Part shown: positions 16,548 through 27,537 of the stretch, one piece after another | Numbering within the stretch: position 1 is the stretch's first letter | How the letters are laid out: every line of letters starts with the position of its first letter | Assembly (NCBI RefSeq): GCF_022012435.1 | Contig: NZ_JAKLUA010000003.1 | Location: 434,001-498,000, forward strand | Reading direction: 5' to 3' | Source: Bradyrhizobium zhengyangense | GTDB taxonomy: Bacteria; Pseudomonadota; Alphaproteobacteria; Rhizobiales; Xanthobacteraceae | Length of the DNA: 64,000 bases | Program-made: the position numbers and the translations under genes | The notes under the pieces: model-generated | Told to the model about the DNA's origin: nothing | Seen by the model: the letters and a program-made list of their open reading frames with translations, nothing else | Database searches by the model: none

Positions 16548-17618
16548 TCACGCCCCGTTCAGCCACTCCAACAGCTCCGCGTTGATCTCGCGCGGATAGG
16601 TGTGACTGAGATCGTCGATTTCGCGATAGAAGACATCGGCGCCCGCGGCAGTGAGTGCCGCCTGCGTTTGTCGCGCGGTCTGCACCGGAAACATCCAGTC
16701 GAGCTTGCCGTGGGTGATGAAAACAGGCAGGCTCTGAAGCCGCGTAGCATCGGCCATCTCCGCCATCAACGGATGGAATGTCGCCGACACCGGCGCGAGA
16801 TGGGTGAAGGGCGAGGCGCCATCGAGTCCGCTGACATAGCAGAAGGTGCCGCCGTCGCTCATGCCTGATAGCAGCATGCGTGAGGCGTCGACGGTCCAGC
16901 GACCGCGGACGGCTTCGAGGATGCGCATCAAATTGGGCGTGTCGGTGTCATCACCCATCAGCGCCCAGGTCTGCCCCGTCGCCGTCGGCGCCACCAGGAT
17001 TGCGCCTACGCTGCGGGCATCGCGCAGCCAGCTCCACAGGAAGCCGCGGCCATTGCCGCTGCCGCCATGCAGCGCCATCACCAGCGGCCAGGCGCGATCC
17101 GGCGTGTAGTATTCGGGCACGTAGACCGAGAAGCCGCCACGGCTGCTGGGCTCATTGTGATCGTGGAAGATGCCGGTGTGCTCGCTGGCCCCGGCCTCTA
17201 GTCGTGATAGCAGCTCCTCATTCCCGCGATTGGAGATGTTGAGGAAGAAATTGCTCACTGGCGGGAATTGCACCGACAGCGGATAAAGCGCCTCTTGCGC
17301 GCGCGGCAGATGGCGCATCGCGCGGAAGACAGAGACGAGATCGCCATTGCCGCGCTCGACATCGCGGATGCCGGCAAATGCAGTAAGCGTCTCTTTGCAG
17401 GCGAGATCGAGCCGCTCGCGAAGCCCGGTGAACTGCTCCGGCCATTCTCCGATCGCCGCGTGCGCACTTTGCAACGCATCGTCAGGCGCGCCGATTGCGT
17501 TCATCACCGAGCCGAAGGCCGGCGGATGCAAGTGCCGGGCGAAGTAGCCGAGCGCTTCCAGCGCATTGAGCAATGGCGGCAGCACGGCCACGATGTCGTC
17601 AACGACGGCCTCGGTCAT
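16548..17618 (-). CDS. alpha/beta hydrolase (phospholipase/carboxylesterase type)
   Basis: The start at 17618 has AAAGGAAG upstream and gives 356 residues; an ATG at 17642 would overlap the upstream gene. The first ~150 residues are a helical region I do not recognise. The hydrolase domain follows, with the oxyanion segment MALHGGSGNG, nucleophile elbow GMSDGG, acid in HGKLDWMFP and His in DLSHTYP, so the catalytic triad is complete. No signal peptide is present. It starts 20 bases after the triad-less HtrA-like gene on the same strand and forms a two-gene unit with it. Confidence 0.78.
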   Translation of the reverse strand: MTEAVVDDIVAVLPPLLNALEALGYFARHLHPPAFGSVMNAIGAPDDALQSAHAAIGEWPEQFTGLRERLDLACKETLTAFAGIRDVERGNGDLVSVFRAMRHLPRAQEALYPLSVQFPPVSNFFLNISNRGNEELLSRLEAGASEHTGIFHDHNEPSSRGGFSVYVPEYYTPDRAWPLVMALHGGSGNGRGFLWSWLRDARSVGAILVAPTATGQTWALMGDDTDTPNLMRILEAVRGRWTVDASRMLLSGMSDGGTFCYVSGLDGASPFTHLAPVSATFHPLMAEMADATRLQSLPVFITHGKLDWMFPVQTARQTQAALTAAGADVFYREIDDLSHTYPREINAELLEWLNGA

Positions 17619-17638
17619 GGCTGCTTCCTTTGGCTGGA

Positions 17639-18628
17639 TCAATGCAGCTTCGGCGCCTTCAGAAGCTTGAAGCGATCGGTCGACGTCACCGTGACGTCGA
17701 AGGTGACGCCTTCATGATGCGCGCTGCCCTGATGATGCACGGTGAGAGGCACGTCGACGCCGGCAGCGCCGAGCGACCACATCTTCTTGTAAAAGCTCGT
17801 CTGGCTCGTGACCTTCTCGCCGTCAACGGCAAGGATCACGTCGCCGGTCTTGAGCTCGGCGCGGGCAGCCGGACCGTTGGCGGAGATGCCGATCACCACC
17901 ACGCGGTTGTCGATTTCGGTCGAATAGAGCCCGAGCCATGGCCGCGCCGGCTTGTTGACGCGACCGAATTTGCGCAGGTCGTCGAGGATTGGCTTCAACA
18001 GGTCGATCGGCACGACCATGTTGACGTGTTCGGCCTTGCCGTCGCGTTCACGATCGAGTTGGAGCGAGCCGATGCCGATCAATTCGCCGCGCTCGTTGAT
18101 CAGTCCCGTGCCGCCCCAATTCGGATGGGCGGGATAAGTGAACAAGGCCTCGTCGAGCAGATACTCCCAGTATCCGGCGAATTCCTGCTTGGCGACGATC
18201 TGGCTTGCGACCGAACGCGTCCGACCACCGGCGCCGCCGACCACGACGCGGTCGCCGAGCCTGACGCCCGCCGAGGAGCCGAGCGGCAGCGGCTCGACGT
18301 CGAGCCGTCCGAGCGCCTGCACCAGGCCGAAGCCGGTGACGGCATCGAAGCCGAGCACATGTCCCTCCACGACGTGTCCGTCGCCGCGATGAAGCCAGAC
18401 GGATTCCGCCTCGGTGATGAGATAGCCGATCGTGAGCACCAGCCCGTCATCGATCACGACGCCGTTGCCGGCGCGCTCGGTGCCGAGCGTTTCCGCACTG
18501 AAGGCGTCCGGAGGGATGATAGCGTGGAGGCCGACGATGGAAGCGAGCGCACGGTCGAGGTCGAAACCGTAGTCGCTCGCTCGCGGCTGATTTGCCGGCG
18601 GCACTCTCCATTCGGTCAGAACGGTCAT
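17639..18628 (-). CDS. HtrA/S1C-like protein with PDZ domain, catalytic triad lost
   Basis: The ATG at 18628 follows CAGGAGAA; the protein has 329 residues and no signal peptide. The trypsin-like fold is recognisable from GNGVVIDDGLVLT (55-66), LGFDAVTGFGLVQA (92-105) and NWGGTGLINERGELIGIG (170-187), followed by a PDZ domain at about 230-310 (RPWLGLYSTEI, GPAARAELKTGDVILAVDG). At the three triad positions of DegP-like proteases this protein has Tyr69 (His), Gly99 (Asp) and Trp171 (Ser). It is therefore expected to bind but not cut peptides. It is co-transcribed with a serine hydrolase. Confidence 0.8.
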   Translation of the reverse strand: MTVLTEWRVPPANQPRASDYGFDLDRALASIVGLHAIIPPDAFSAETLGTERAGNGVVIDDGLVLTIGYLITEAESVWLHRGDGHVVEGHVLGFDAVTGFGLVQALGRLDVEPLPLGSSAGVRLGDRVVVGGAGGRTRSVASQIVAKQEFAGYWEYLLDEALFTYPAHPNWGGTGLINERGELIGIGSLQLDRERDGKAEHVNMVVPIDLLKPILDDLRKFGRVNKPARPWLGLYSTEIDNRVVVIGISANGPAARAELKTGDVILAVDGEKVTSQTSFYKKMWSLGAAGVDVPLTVHHQGSAHHEGVTFDVTVTSTDRFKLLKAPKLH

Positions 18629-18913
18629 GGAGTTCTCCTGGCTGAGAGCATCGCTCCGCTGTGGCTGCGGAACAACGCGCGAAGCAAGCATAATTTAGGC
18701 CGGAGGAGGCCATCTTGAAAGACTTGACCGCAACTATTCCAGATGTCGTGACGCGAATTTCCGAAGATGACACAAATTGTTCGCCCAAAGTCGGTGGCGG
18801 TTGGCCATTCGGCACGAACCGCATGGCTGCTGTCCCGCGAGGTGCTAGGCGGGCTTCAATGAAGCTGCTAACGGTTGCCGCTTCGCTTGACCAAGAGATC
18901 ACGGACGGCAACC

Positions 18914-20332
18914 ATGGACAATCGCAGCGACATCTGGCGTGGCATCGACACGATCAAGGGGCGTTTCATCGACCTCAGCGACAAGGTCTGGGGCATGCCC
19001 GAGGTCTGCTACACCGAAGCGCGCTCGTCCGCCGAGCATCTCGCTGAGCTGCGCCACCAGGGTTTCCGCATCACCGAGAAGGTGGCGGGTATTCCGACGG
19101 CGGTGATGGGCGAATGGGGCGAGGGCGGCCCGGTCATCGCCTTCATGGGCGAATACGATGCGCTGCCAGGCCTCAGCCAGGAGGCGGGTGTTGCCGAACA
19201 CCGTCCGGTCGAGACCGGCGGTCACGGTCATGGTTGCGGTCACAATCTGCTCGGCTCGGCGGCGCTGCTCGCTGCGACCGCGGTCAAGGACTGGCTCGCC
19301 GAAAACAAGGTGCCCGGCCGCGTGCGCTATTACGGCTGCCCGGCGGAAGAAGGCGGCGCGGCCAAAGCCTTCATGGTGCGCTCGGGCGCGTTCGAGGACG
19401 CCGATATCGCCATTACCTGGCATCCGCACAGTTTCTGGGAAGTCGCGGTGACGCCGTCGCTCGCCAATACCCGCGCCGACTTCACCTTCACCGGCCGCAC
19501 TTCGCATGCGGCGGCTTCGCCCCATCTCGGCCGCTCCGCGCTCGACGCGGTCGAGCTGATGAATGTCGGCGTGAACTACATGCGCGAGCACATGCCGAGC
19601 GATGCGCGCGTGCATTACGCGCTGCTGGACACCGGCGGCATTGCGCCCAACGTGGTGCAGGCCCATGCCCGCGTGCGCTATTCCATTCGCGCCCGGGACC
19701 TTCCCGGCATGAACGAGCTCGTCGGGCGCGTCAGCAAGATCGCGGAGGGCGCGGCCTTGATGACCGAGACCAAGGTCGAGATGAAGATCATCTCCGCGGT
19801 TTCCAACATCCTGCCGAACACGCCGCTGGAGCAGGCGCTGCATCGGGTCATGGAAGAACTCGGACCGCCGCATTTCGACGACACCGACAAGGGCTTTGCC
19901 AGCGAGATCCGCGCGACGCTGACCGACAAGGACATCGCGTCGGTCTATTACGCGATCGGCATGGAGCCGACGGAGCGGCCGCTGGCTGACTTCCTGGTGC
20001 CGCTGGATGCCAAGCGCAACCCGTTAGTCGGTTCGACCGATGTGGGTGATGTCAGCTGGGTCGTGCCGACCGTGCAGGTACACGCACCGACGGTTGCAAT
20101 CGGCACGCCGTTCCACACTTGGCAGGTGGTGGCGCAGGGCAAGAGCGCTCACGCCCACAAGGCGATGGTGCAGGCGGCCAAGGCTATGGCCGGCCTCGGC
20201 ATCAAGGCGTTGACTGAACCGGAACTGATCAAGGCTGCGAAGGCCGATTTGACGAAGCGGACGGCCAAGACGCCTTATGTCTGCCCGCTGCCGGACCACG
20301 TCGCGCCGCCGCTCAATATGTCCGTAGCGTAG
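18914..20332 (+). CDS. M20-family amidohydrolase, AbgB-like
   Basis: From ATG 18914 the protein has 472 residues, close to E. coli AbgB (481), the B subunit of p-aminobenzoyl-glutamate hydrolase. Metal-binding features of M20 enzymes are visible: GEYDALPG (Asp82), GHGHGCGHN (His106/His110), PAEEGGAAK, TWHPHS and, near the C-terminus, GTPFHTW. It would hydrolyse an N-acyl or amide bond of a small amino acid conjugate in the cytosol. It lies 263 bases upstream of a peptide-type ABC importer on the same strand, which probably supplies its substrate. An in-frame ATG at 18875 is possible but less likely. Confidence 0.82.
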   Translation: MDNRSDIWRGIDTIKGRFIDLSDKVWGMPEVCYTEARSSAEHLAELRHQGFRITEKVAGIPTAVMGEWGEGGPVIAFMGEYDALPGLSQEAGVAEHRPVETGGHGHGCGHNLLGSAALLAATAVKDWLAENKVPGRVRYYGCPAEEGGAAKAFMVRSGAFEDADIAITWHPHSFWEVAVTPSLANTRADFTFTGRTSHAAASPHLGRSALDAVELMNVGVNYMREHMPSDARVHYALLDTGGIAPNVVQAHARVRYSIRARDLPGMNELVGRVSKIAEGAALMTETKVEMKIISAVSNILPNTPLEQALHRVMEELGPPHFDDTDKGFASEIRATLTDKDIASVYYAIGMEPTERPLADFLVPLDAKRNPLVGSTDVGDVSWVVPTVQVHAPTVAIGTPFHTWQVVAQGKSAHAHKAMVQAAKAMAGLGIKALTEPELIKAAKADLTKRTAKTPYVCPLPDHVAPPLNMSVA

Positions 20333-20595
20333 AATTCCATCTCGATACTTCGTCTGATCTCGCGAACAAATTTTTCGCAGTGCAACTAGGTTTCCAGCGG
20401 ATTTTGGCGCTGGTATGCCGAACCGTTGGGCTGCGGAATGAAGTTTTGCCCAACAGACAGCCAGAACATCGTTTGCACACACACGGCTGCAGTTGACGTG
20501 CGGCCTATTCGGTGTGCCATCTACCGCCAGCCAAAACCCGGTGGCCGTTCCGCGCGGCCGCCTACAAGCATATGGGAACCAGACGGGGGACAACC

Positions 20596-22386
20596 ATGCT
20601 GGACAAAGAACTGCGTTCGATGATCGGTAAGGTGAAGGACGGGCGGATGGATCGCCGCGCCTTCATTCAGCGCTTGGCCGCGGTCGGCCTCACCGCCCCC
20701 CTGGCGAATCAGATTCTCGCCATCGGCGGCGTCGCCATGGCCCAGAGCCCGTCGCCATATCCCCCGACCAAGCGCGGCGGCGGTGGCCCGCTCAAGCTGT
20801 TGTGGTGGCAAGGACCGACCTTGCTCAATCCGCATTTCGCCACCGGCACCAAGGATCAGGATGGCTCGCGTCTGTTCTATGAGCCGCTCGCCAGCTGGGA
20901 TGTCGACGGCCACCTCAATCCGATCCTCGCCGCCGAGATCCCGTCAATCAAGAATGGCGGCCTTACCGCTGACGGCAAGTCGGTGACCTGGAAGATCAAG
21001 CCCGGTGTCAAATGGCACGACGGCAAACCCCTGACGGCCGACGATTTCGTCTTTACCTGGGCTTATGTCAGCGACCCTGCCACGGCGGCCGTCTCCATCA
21101 GCACCTATGCCGACATGACGGTCGAAAAGGTGGATGACTTGACCATCCGTATCCTGTTCAAGAATCCGACTCCGTTCTGGGCGAATGCGTTCGTCGGCGC
21201 CTATGGATGCGTTATCCCGAAACATCTGTTTGCGGACTACAAGGGATCGAAGTCCCGCGAAGCGCCGGCCAACCTGGCTCCGGTCGGCACCGGCCCCTAC
21301 AAGTTCGTCGAGTTCAAGCCGGGCGACCTGATCCGCGGTGAGCTCAATCCCGACTACCACATGCCCAACCGTCCACATTTCGACACCATTGAGATGAAGG
21401 GGGGCGGCGATGCCGTCTCCGCGGCGCGAGCGGTGATCCAGACCGGCGAGTTCGATTTCGCCTGGAACATGCAGGTCGAGGACGAAGTGCTGCTGCGTCT
21501 CGAGAAGGGTGGCAAGGGCAAGACCACCTATGCCGTGGGCGGCGACATCGAGTTCATTGCGATCAACTTCACCGATCCGAACACCGAGGTCGATGGTGAG
21601 CGGTCCTCGATGAAGACCAAGCACCCGATTCTGTCGGACCTCGCGGTCCGTCAGGCGCTCGCGTTGCTGGTCGACCGCGAGTCCGTCAAGAAGGCGATTT
21701 ACGGCCGCGCCGGTCGCACCACCGCGAACTACCTCAATGGTCCCGACGACTTCGTGTCCAAGAACACCAAATGGGAGTTCAGCGTCGACAAGGCGATCGC
21801 GCTGCTGGAGAAGGCCGGATGGAAGGCCGGTGCCGACGGCATCCGGGAGAAGGACGGCAAGAAGCTGAAGTTCGTCTACCAGACCTCGATCAACGGTCCG
21901 CGCCAGAAGACTCAGGCGATCGTCAAGCAGGCCTGCCAGAAGGCGGGCATCGACGTCGAGCTGAAATCGGTCGTCGCCTCGGTGTTCTTCTCCTCCGACG
22001 TCGCCAATCCCGACACCTACTCGAAGTTCTACACCGACATCGAGGAGTTCCAGATCCCGATGACGCAGCCGGATCCTGCGCTGCACATGAAGCGCTACAC
22101 CTCGAGCCAGATCGCCAGCAAAGACAACAAATGGCAAGGGCAGAACTTCCCGCGCTGGGTCAACAAGGATTACGACGCCGCGATTGAGGCTGCGGAGACC
22201 GAGACCGACCCGGTCAAGCGGGCCGCGCTCTACATCAAGTGCAATGACATGCTGTGGCAGGAAACCGTATTCATCCCGGTGATGCACCGCCTGACGGTGG
22301 ATGCCTGCGCCACCACGCTGCAGCCGGTCGTCTCGGGCTGGGCCAACCGGACCGACAACATCCAGGACTGGTACAGGGGAGCATGA
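20596..22386 (+). CDS. peptide-type ABC transporter substrate-binding protein
   Basis: The ATG at 20596 follows GGGGGA and gives 596 residues. Residues 18-50 contain a twin-arginine signal (MDRRAFIQRLAAVGLTAPLA), so export is probably by Tat. The SBP_bac_5 (DppA/OppA) fold is evident from LNPHFATGTKDQDGSRLFYEPL, VTWKIKPGVKWHDGKPLTADDF and VRQALALLVDRESVKKAIYG. It captures an oligopeptide or similar solute in the periplasm for the permeases encoded next. It heads the transporter operon, 263 bases after the amidohydrolase gene. Confidence 0.9.
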   Translation: MLDKELRSMIGKVKDGRMDRRAFIQRLAAVGLTAPLANQILAIGGVAMAQSPSPYPPTKRGGGGPLKLLWWQGPTLLNPHFATGTKDQDGSRLFYEPLASWDVDGHLNPILAAEIPSIKNGGLTADGKSVTWKIKPGVKWHDGKPLTADDFVFTWAYVSDPATAAVSISTYADMTVEKVDDLTIRILFKNPTPFWANAFVGAYGCVIPKHLFADYKGSKSREAPANLAPVGTGPYKFVEFKPGDLIRGELNPDYHMPNRPHFDTIEMKGGGDAVSAARAVIQTGEFDFAWNMQVEDEVLLRLEKGGKGKTTYAVGGDIEFIAINFTDPNTEVDGERSSMKTKHPILSDLAVRQALALLVDRESVKKAIYGRAGRTTANYLNGPDDFVSKNTKWEFSVDKAIALLEKAGWKAGADGIREKDGKKLKFVYQTSINGPRQKTQAIVKQACQKAGIDVELKSVVASVFFSSDVANPDTYSKFYTDIEEFQIPMTQPDPALHMKRYTSSQIASKDNKWQGQNFPRWVNKDYDAAIEAAETETDPVKRAALYIKCNDMLWQETVFIPVMHRLTVDACATTLQPVVSGWANRTDNIQDWYRGA

Positions 22387-22415
22387 TCGCGCGGGCATAG
22401 ACGGGATTCTTCCCC

Positions 22416-23375
22416 ATGAGCCAGTATGTCCTGCGCCGCCTTCTGATCGCTATTCCGAGCCTGCTCGGCATTTCGGCGGTCCTGTTCTTCGTGCTGGCTC
22501 TTGCGCCCGGCGATCCGTTTTCGGAGTTGGCGACCAATCCGAACGTGCCACCCGAAGTGCAGGCTGCACTTCGGGCCAGGTTCGGCCTCGACGATCCGAT
22601 CTATCTCCGCTACCTGCACTGGCTCTCTGCCATGGCGCATGGGGATTGGGGCTTCTCCTTCGTCAGCAGGATGGACGTCGACAGGCTGATCCTCCAGCGC
22701 CTGCCGGCCACGCTCTACGTGATCGGCTCCGCGCAGGTCCTGGCGCTCCTGATCGCAATCCCCGTCGGGGTCTACGCCGCCACAAAGCCCTATTCGCTGT
22801 TCGACCAGATCGCGAATACGCTCGCCTTCATCGGCTTCTCGCTGCCGACCTTCTTCACCGGTCTCCTGTTCATCCTAATCTTCTCGGTGACGCTGGACTG
22901 GCTGCCCTTTGTCTACACCACCGACATCAAGGCCACCGGCATCCGCTGGGTGCTGGAGATGATCCGTCAGGCCATCATGCCCGTGGCGGTGCTCGGCCTG
23001 TTCCAGGCGGCATCGATGACGCGCTTCGTCCGTTCGGCGATGCTCGACGTCATCAGGCTTGACTACGTCACCACGGCGCGCGCCAAGGGTCTCGGCCAGG
23101 CCAAGGTCATCGTCAAGCACGTGATGCGCAACGCCATGATCCCGGTCGTCACGCTGATTGCGCTGCAGATGCCCGCCGTGTTCGGCGGCGCCATCGTCAC
23201 CGAGCAGATCTTCCGTATTCCTGGCATCGGATCGCTGCTGATCTCCTCCATCCTTTCCAACGACACGCCGGTGGTGATGGCCGTCACTTTCGTCTTCGCC
23301 TGCCTTGTCGTGCTGTTCAATCTCATCGCGGACGTCCTGTATGGCTGGCTTGATCCTCGCATCTCCCTCCGCTAA
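22416..23375 (+). CDS. peptide-type ABC transporter permease (DppB type)
   Basis: A 319-residue inner-membrane permease with six predicted helices. The N-terminus MSQYVLRRLLIAIPSLLGIS and the EAA-loop region (RAKGLGQAKVIVKHVMRNAMIP) are typical of DppB-type subunits. It lies 29 bases after the binding protein gene, and its 3' end overlaps the second permease by 35 bases. Confidence 0.92.
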   Translation: MSQYVLRRLLIAIPSLLGISAVLFFVLALAPGDPFSELATNPNVPPEVQAALRARFGLDDPIYLRYLHWLSAMAHGDWGFSFVSRMDVDRLILQRLPATLYVIGSAQVLALLIAIPVGVYAATKPYSLFDQIANTLAFIGFSLPTFFTGLLFILIFSVTLDWLPFVYTTDIKATGIRWVLEMIRQAIMPVAVLGLFQAASMTRFVRSAMLDVIRLDYVTTARAKGLGQAKVIVKHVMRNAMIPVVTLIALQMPAVFGGAIVTEQIFRIPGIGSLLISSILSNDTPVVMAVTFVFACLVVLFNLIADVLYGWLDPRISLR

Positions 23376-24257
23376 GCGGGGCGTCTACTCGCCCTGGCGC
23401 GAGACGTGGCGGCGCTATAGCCGCCACAAGCTCGCCGTGGTCAGCGCCTTCCTGCTTCTCGTTCTGATTTTGGCCGTCGTCGTCGGCCCTTTGATCTGGC
23501 GCGTCAAGATCAACGACATCGACATCGTCGCCGGCCTGCAGGGGCCGTCGCTCGCCCATCCCTTCGGCACCGACGATCTCGGCCAGGACATCCTGGCGCG
23601 CATGATCTATGGCGGCCGCATCTCGCTTGCCGTCGGGCTTGCCGCGATGCTGGTGTCGGTGGTCATCGGCACGCTGGTTGGCGCGCTGGCCGGCATGTCG
23701 CGCGGCGCGCTCGGGCACGGTCTGATGTGGCTCACCGACCTCTTTCTGTCGCTGCCGCAGCTGCCGCTGCTGCTGATGCTGATCTATCTGTTTCGCGACG
23801 GGCTGAAAGCGATGTTCGGTCCCGAGGGTGGCATCTTCATCCTGATCGTGCTCGTGATCGGCGGCCTGCGCTGGATGCCGGTGGCGCGCCTCGTCCGTGC
23901 ACAGTTCCTGTCGATCCGTGAGAAGGAGTTTGTCGAGGCCGCGCGTGCGCTCGGCGCGAGCCCGGTGCGGCAGGTGGTGAAGCACATCCTGCCCAATGCG
24001 CTCGGCCCGGTCATCATCGCCGGCACCATCGACGTTGCCGCCGCGATCATCGCGGAATCGACGCTGTCCTTTCTTGGTCTCGGCTTCCCGCCCGATACCC
24101 CGACCTGGGGCCGGCTGCTGTTCGACGCCAAGGACTTCCTCGACATCGGCCCGCACTGGGCCCTGTTTCCGGGCGGCGCGATCTTCATCGCGGTGGTCGC
24201 CATCAACTTCATCGGCGACGGTCTGCGCGATGCACTCGATGCGCGACGGGTGATCTG

Positions 24258-24258
<1 letters not shown>
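23341..24258 (+). CDS. peptide-type ABC transporter permease (DppC type)
   Basis: The ATG at 23341 gives 305 residues starting inside the upstream permease gene; a frame-open ATG at 23305 is less likely. DppC signatures are present: an N-terminal cytoplasmic stretch, [23 protein letters not shown] and the EAA loop ([22 protein letters not shown]). It pairs with the DppB-type subunit in the inner membrane. Confidence 0.9.
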
Positions 24259-25249
<991 letters not shown>

Positions 25250-25253
<4 letters not shown>

Positions 25254-26218
25254 GCGAGCCCTTGCTCCGCGTCAGCGGCCTGAAGAAATATTTCCCCGTG
25301 CTCGGCGGCCTGTTGTCGCGCCAGGTCGGCACTGTCTATGCGGTCGATGGCGTGTCGTTCTCCGTCAATCGCGGCGAGACTCTTGGTCTCGTCGGCGAAT
25401 CCGGCTGCGGCAAGTCGACGACGGGGCGCTGCGTGCTGCGCCTGATCGAGCCGACTGACGGCGAAGTCACCTTCGACGGCCAGGACGTGCGCCAACTCGG
25501 CGGCAACGATTTGCGCGCGATGCGGCGAAACATGCAGCTGGTGTTCCAGGATCCGTTCGCCTCGCTCAATCCGCGCATGACGGTCGGCTCCATCCTCGGC
25601 GAGGCCTTCACCATCCACAATCTGGCAGCCAATGCCAGGGAGCGGGAGGAACGCGTCGCGGGCTTGCTGGTCAAGGTCGGCCTCAAGGCCGAGCACATGC
25701 GACGTTATCCTCACGAATTCTCCGGCGGCCAGCGTCAGCGCATCGTGATCGCGCGGGCGCTCGCGGTCGAGCCGAAGCTGATCGTCTGCGACGAGCCGGT
25801 ATCCGCGCTCGACGTCTCGATCCAGGCGCAAGTCATCAATCTGCTGGAAGATCTCCAGGCCGAGCTGAACCTCACTTATCTCTTCGTGGCGCACGACCTG
25901 TCGGTGGTCGAGCACATCTCCGACCGCGTCGCGGTGATGTATCTCGGCCGTATCGTCGAGCTGGCGAAGGCCAGCGATCTCTATCGCAATCCGCAGCATC
26001 CCTATACCAAGGCGCTGCTCTCTGCCGTGCCGGTGCCGGATCCCAAGCTCAAGCGCAACCGCATCCGCCTCAAGGGAGACGTGCCGAGCCCGATGAAACC
26101 GCCGTCGGGCTGCCACTTCCACACCCGCTGCCCGATTGCCCAGCCCCGCTGCGCCGAAGCCGCGCCGGAGCTGAAGGAAGGCACAGGTGGGCATTTCGTG
26201 GCATGTCATCTGGCCTGA
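25250..26218 (+). CDS. ABC transporter ATP-binding protein (DppF type)
   Basis: A 322-residue ATPase with Walker [10 protein letters not shown], signature [15 protein letters not shown], Walker [13 protein letters not shown], switch His in [12 protein letters not shown] and the C-terminal cysteine-containing extension ([15 protein letters not shown]). Its ATG overlaps the DppD-type stop by four bases (ATGA). It completes the heterodimeric motor. Confidence 0.92.
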
Positions 26219-26283
26219 AGTTGCGCGGTGCATAGGTCCTTGGAGGCCTTGATCGCGAGGGATGGACTGGCGTAGGGGGACGT

Positions 26284-27531
26284 ATGAGCCAGGTACAGGA
26301 CGTCACTCTCGGCGCGATTGATACGGCCCCGACCGATCGCGATGCGGAAGCGCGCCGGGCGCTGTGGGGATCGGCGCTCGGCTACGCCATGGATGGGTTC
26401 GACCTCCTCATCCTCGGCTTCATGCTGACGGCGATTTCGAAGGACCTTCATCTCACGCAGCCGCAAGCGGCCTCGCTGGTGACAGGAACGCTGGTCGGCG
26501 CGGTCGTCGGCGGCGTCGGCTTCGGCATGCTGTCGGACCGGCTTGGCCGCGTTCGGGTTCTGACCTGGAGTATCGTCCTGTTCGCGATCTTCACCGGCCT
26601 CTGCGCGCTGGCGCAGGGCTATTGGGACCTCCTGGCTTATCGGGCCGTCGCCGGCATCGGCCTCGGCGGCGAGTTCGGCATCGGCATGGCGCTGGTGGCG
26701 GAGGCCTGGCCTGCGAGCAAGCGCGCGCGGGCAACGTCTTACGTGGGGCTTGGCTGGCAGTTCGGCGTGCTCATGGCGGCGCTGGTGACGCCGGTCCTGT
26801 TACCGGTCATCGGCTGGCGCGGGATGTTCGCGCTCGGCGTGTTTCCGGCGGTGATCGCATACGTGATCCGGCGCAAGCTGCACGAGCCTGACGTCTTCAT
26901 CGCGCATCAGGCAAAGGCTGCAGATGCCGGTTCGTCACTTCGTGCGCTCGTGGTCGATGCGGAGACGACCCGGATCGGCATCGGCATGATCATCCTCTGC
27001 TCCGTGCAGAATTTCGGCTATTACGGCATCATGATCTGGCTGCCGAACTATCTCTCGACGCGGTTCGGCTATGGCCTGACGCAATCGGCGCTCTGGACCG
27101 CGGTGACGATTGCCGGGATGGCGCTCGGCATCTTCCTGTTCGGTCATGCGGCCGACCGTTTCGGCCGTCGTCCCGCGTTCCTGACCTACATGCTGGGCGC
27201 GGCCATCATGGTGGTGGTCTATTCGCAGTTGACATCCGCCGGTGCGCTGCTGATCGGCGGAGCGGTGATGGGCTTCTTCGTCAACGGCATGCTCGGTGGC
27301 TACGGTGCGCTGATGAGCGAGCTTTATCCGACCGCGGCGCGCGCCACTGCGCAGAACGTGTTCTTCAACATCGGTCGAGCGGTCGCCGGCTTCGGCCCGC
27401 TGGTGGTCGGCATCGTCAGTGCCGCCTACGGCTTTCCAACCGCGATCGCAGGTCTTGCGCTGCTATATCTCATCGACATCGTGGCGTTGCTCGTGCTGAT
27501 CCCGGAGCGGCGCGGCGTCGATCTCGCCTGA
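26284..27531 (+). CDS. MFS transporter, organic-acid:proton symporter type
   Basis: The 415-residue protein has about 12 membrane helices. DGFDLLILGF in helix 1, GMLSDRLGRVRVL in the first cytoplasmic loop and GHAADRFGRRPAF in the matching loop of the second half mark a major-facilitator permease; the DGFD motif is shared with the aromatic-acid and sialate/organic-acid symporter families. It starts 65 bases after the ABC operon on the same strand. Substrate not assignable; import or export of the product released by the amidohydrolase is one possibility. Confidence 0.82.
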   Translation: MSQVQDVTLGAIDTAPTDRDAEARRALWGSALGYAMDGFDLLILGFMLTAISKDLHLTQPQAASLVTGTLVGAVVGGVGFGMLSDRLGRVRVLTWSIVLFAIFTGLCALAQGYWDLLAYRAVAGIGLGGEFGIGMALVAEAWPASKRARATSYVGLGWQFGVLMAALVTPVLLPVIGWRGMFALGVFPAVIAYVIRRKLHEPDVFIAHQAKAADAGSSLRALVVDAETTRIGIGMIILCSVQNFGYYGIMIWLPNYLSTRFGYGLTQSALWTAVTIAGMALGIFLFGHAADRFGRRPAFLTYMLGAAIMVVVYSQLTSAGALLIGGAVMGFFVNGMLGGYGALMSELYPTAARATAQNVFFNIGRAVAGFGPLVVGIVSAAYGFPTAIAGLALLYLIDIVALLVLIPERRGVDLA

Positions 27532-27537
27532 CGTCGT

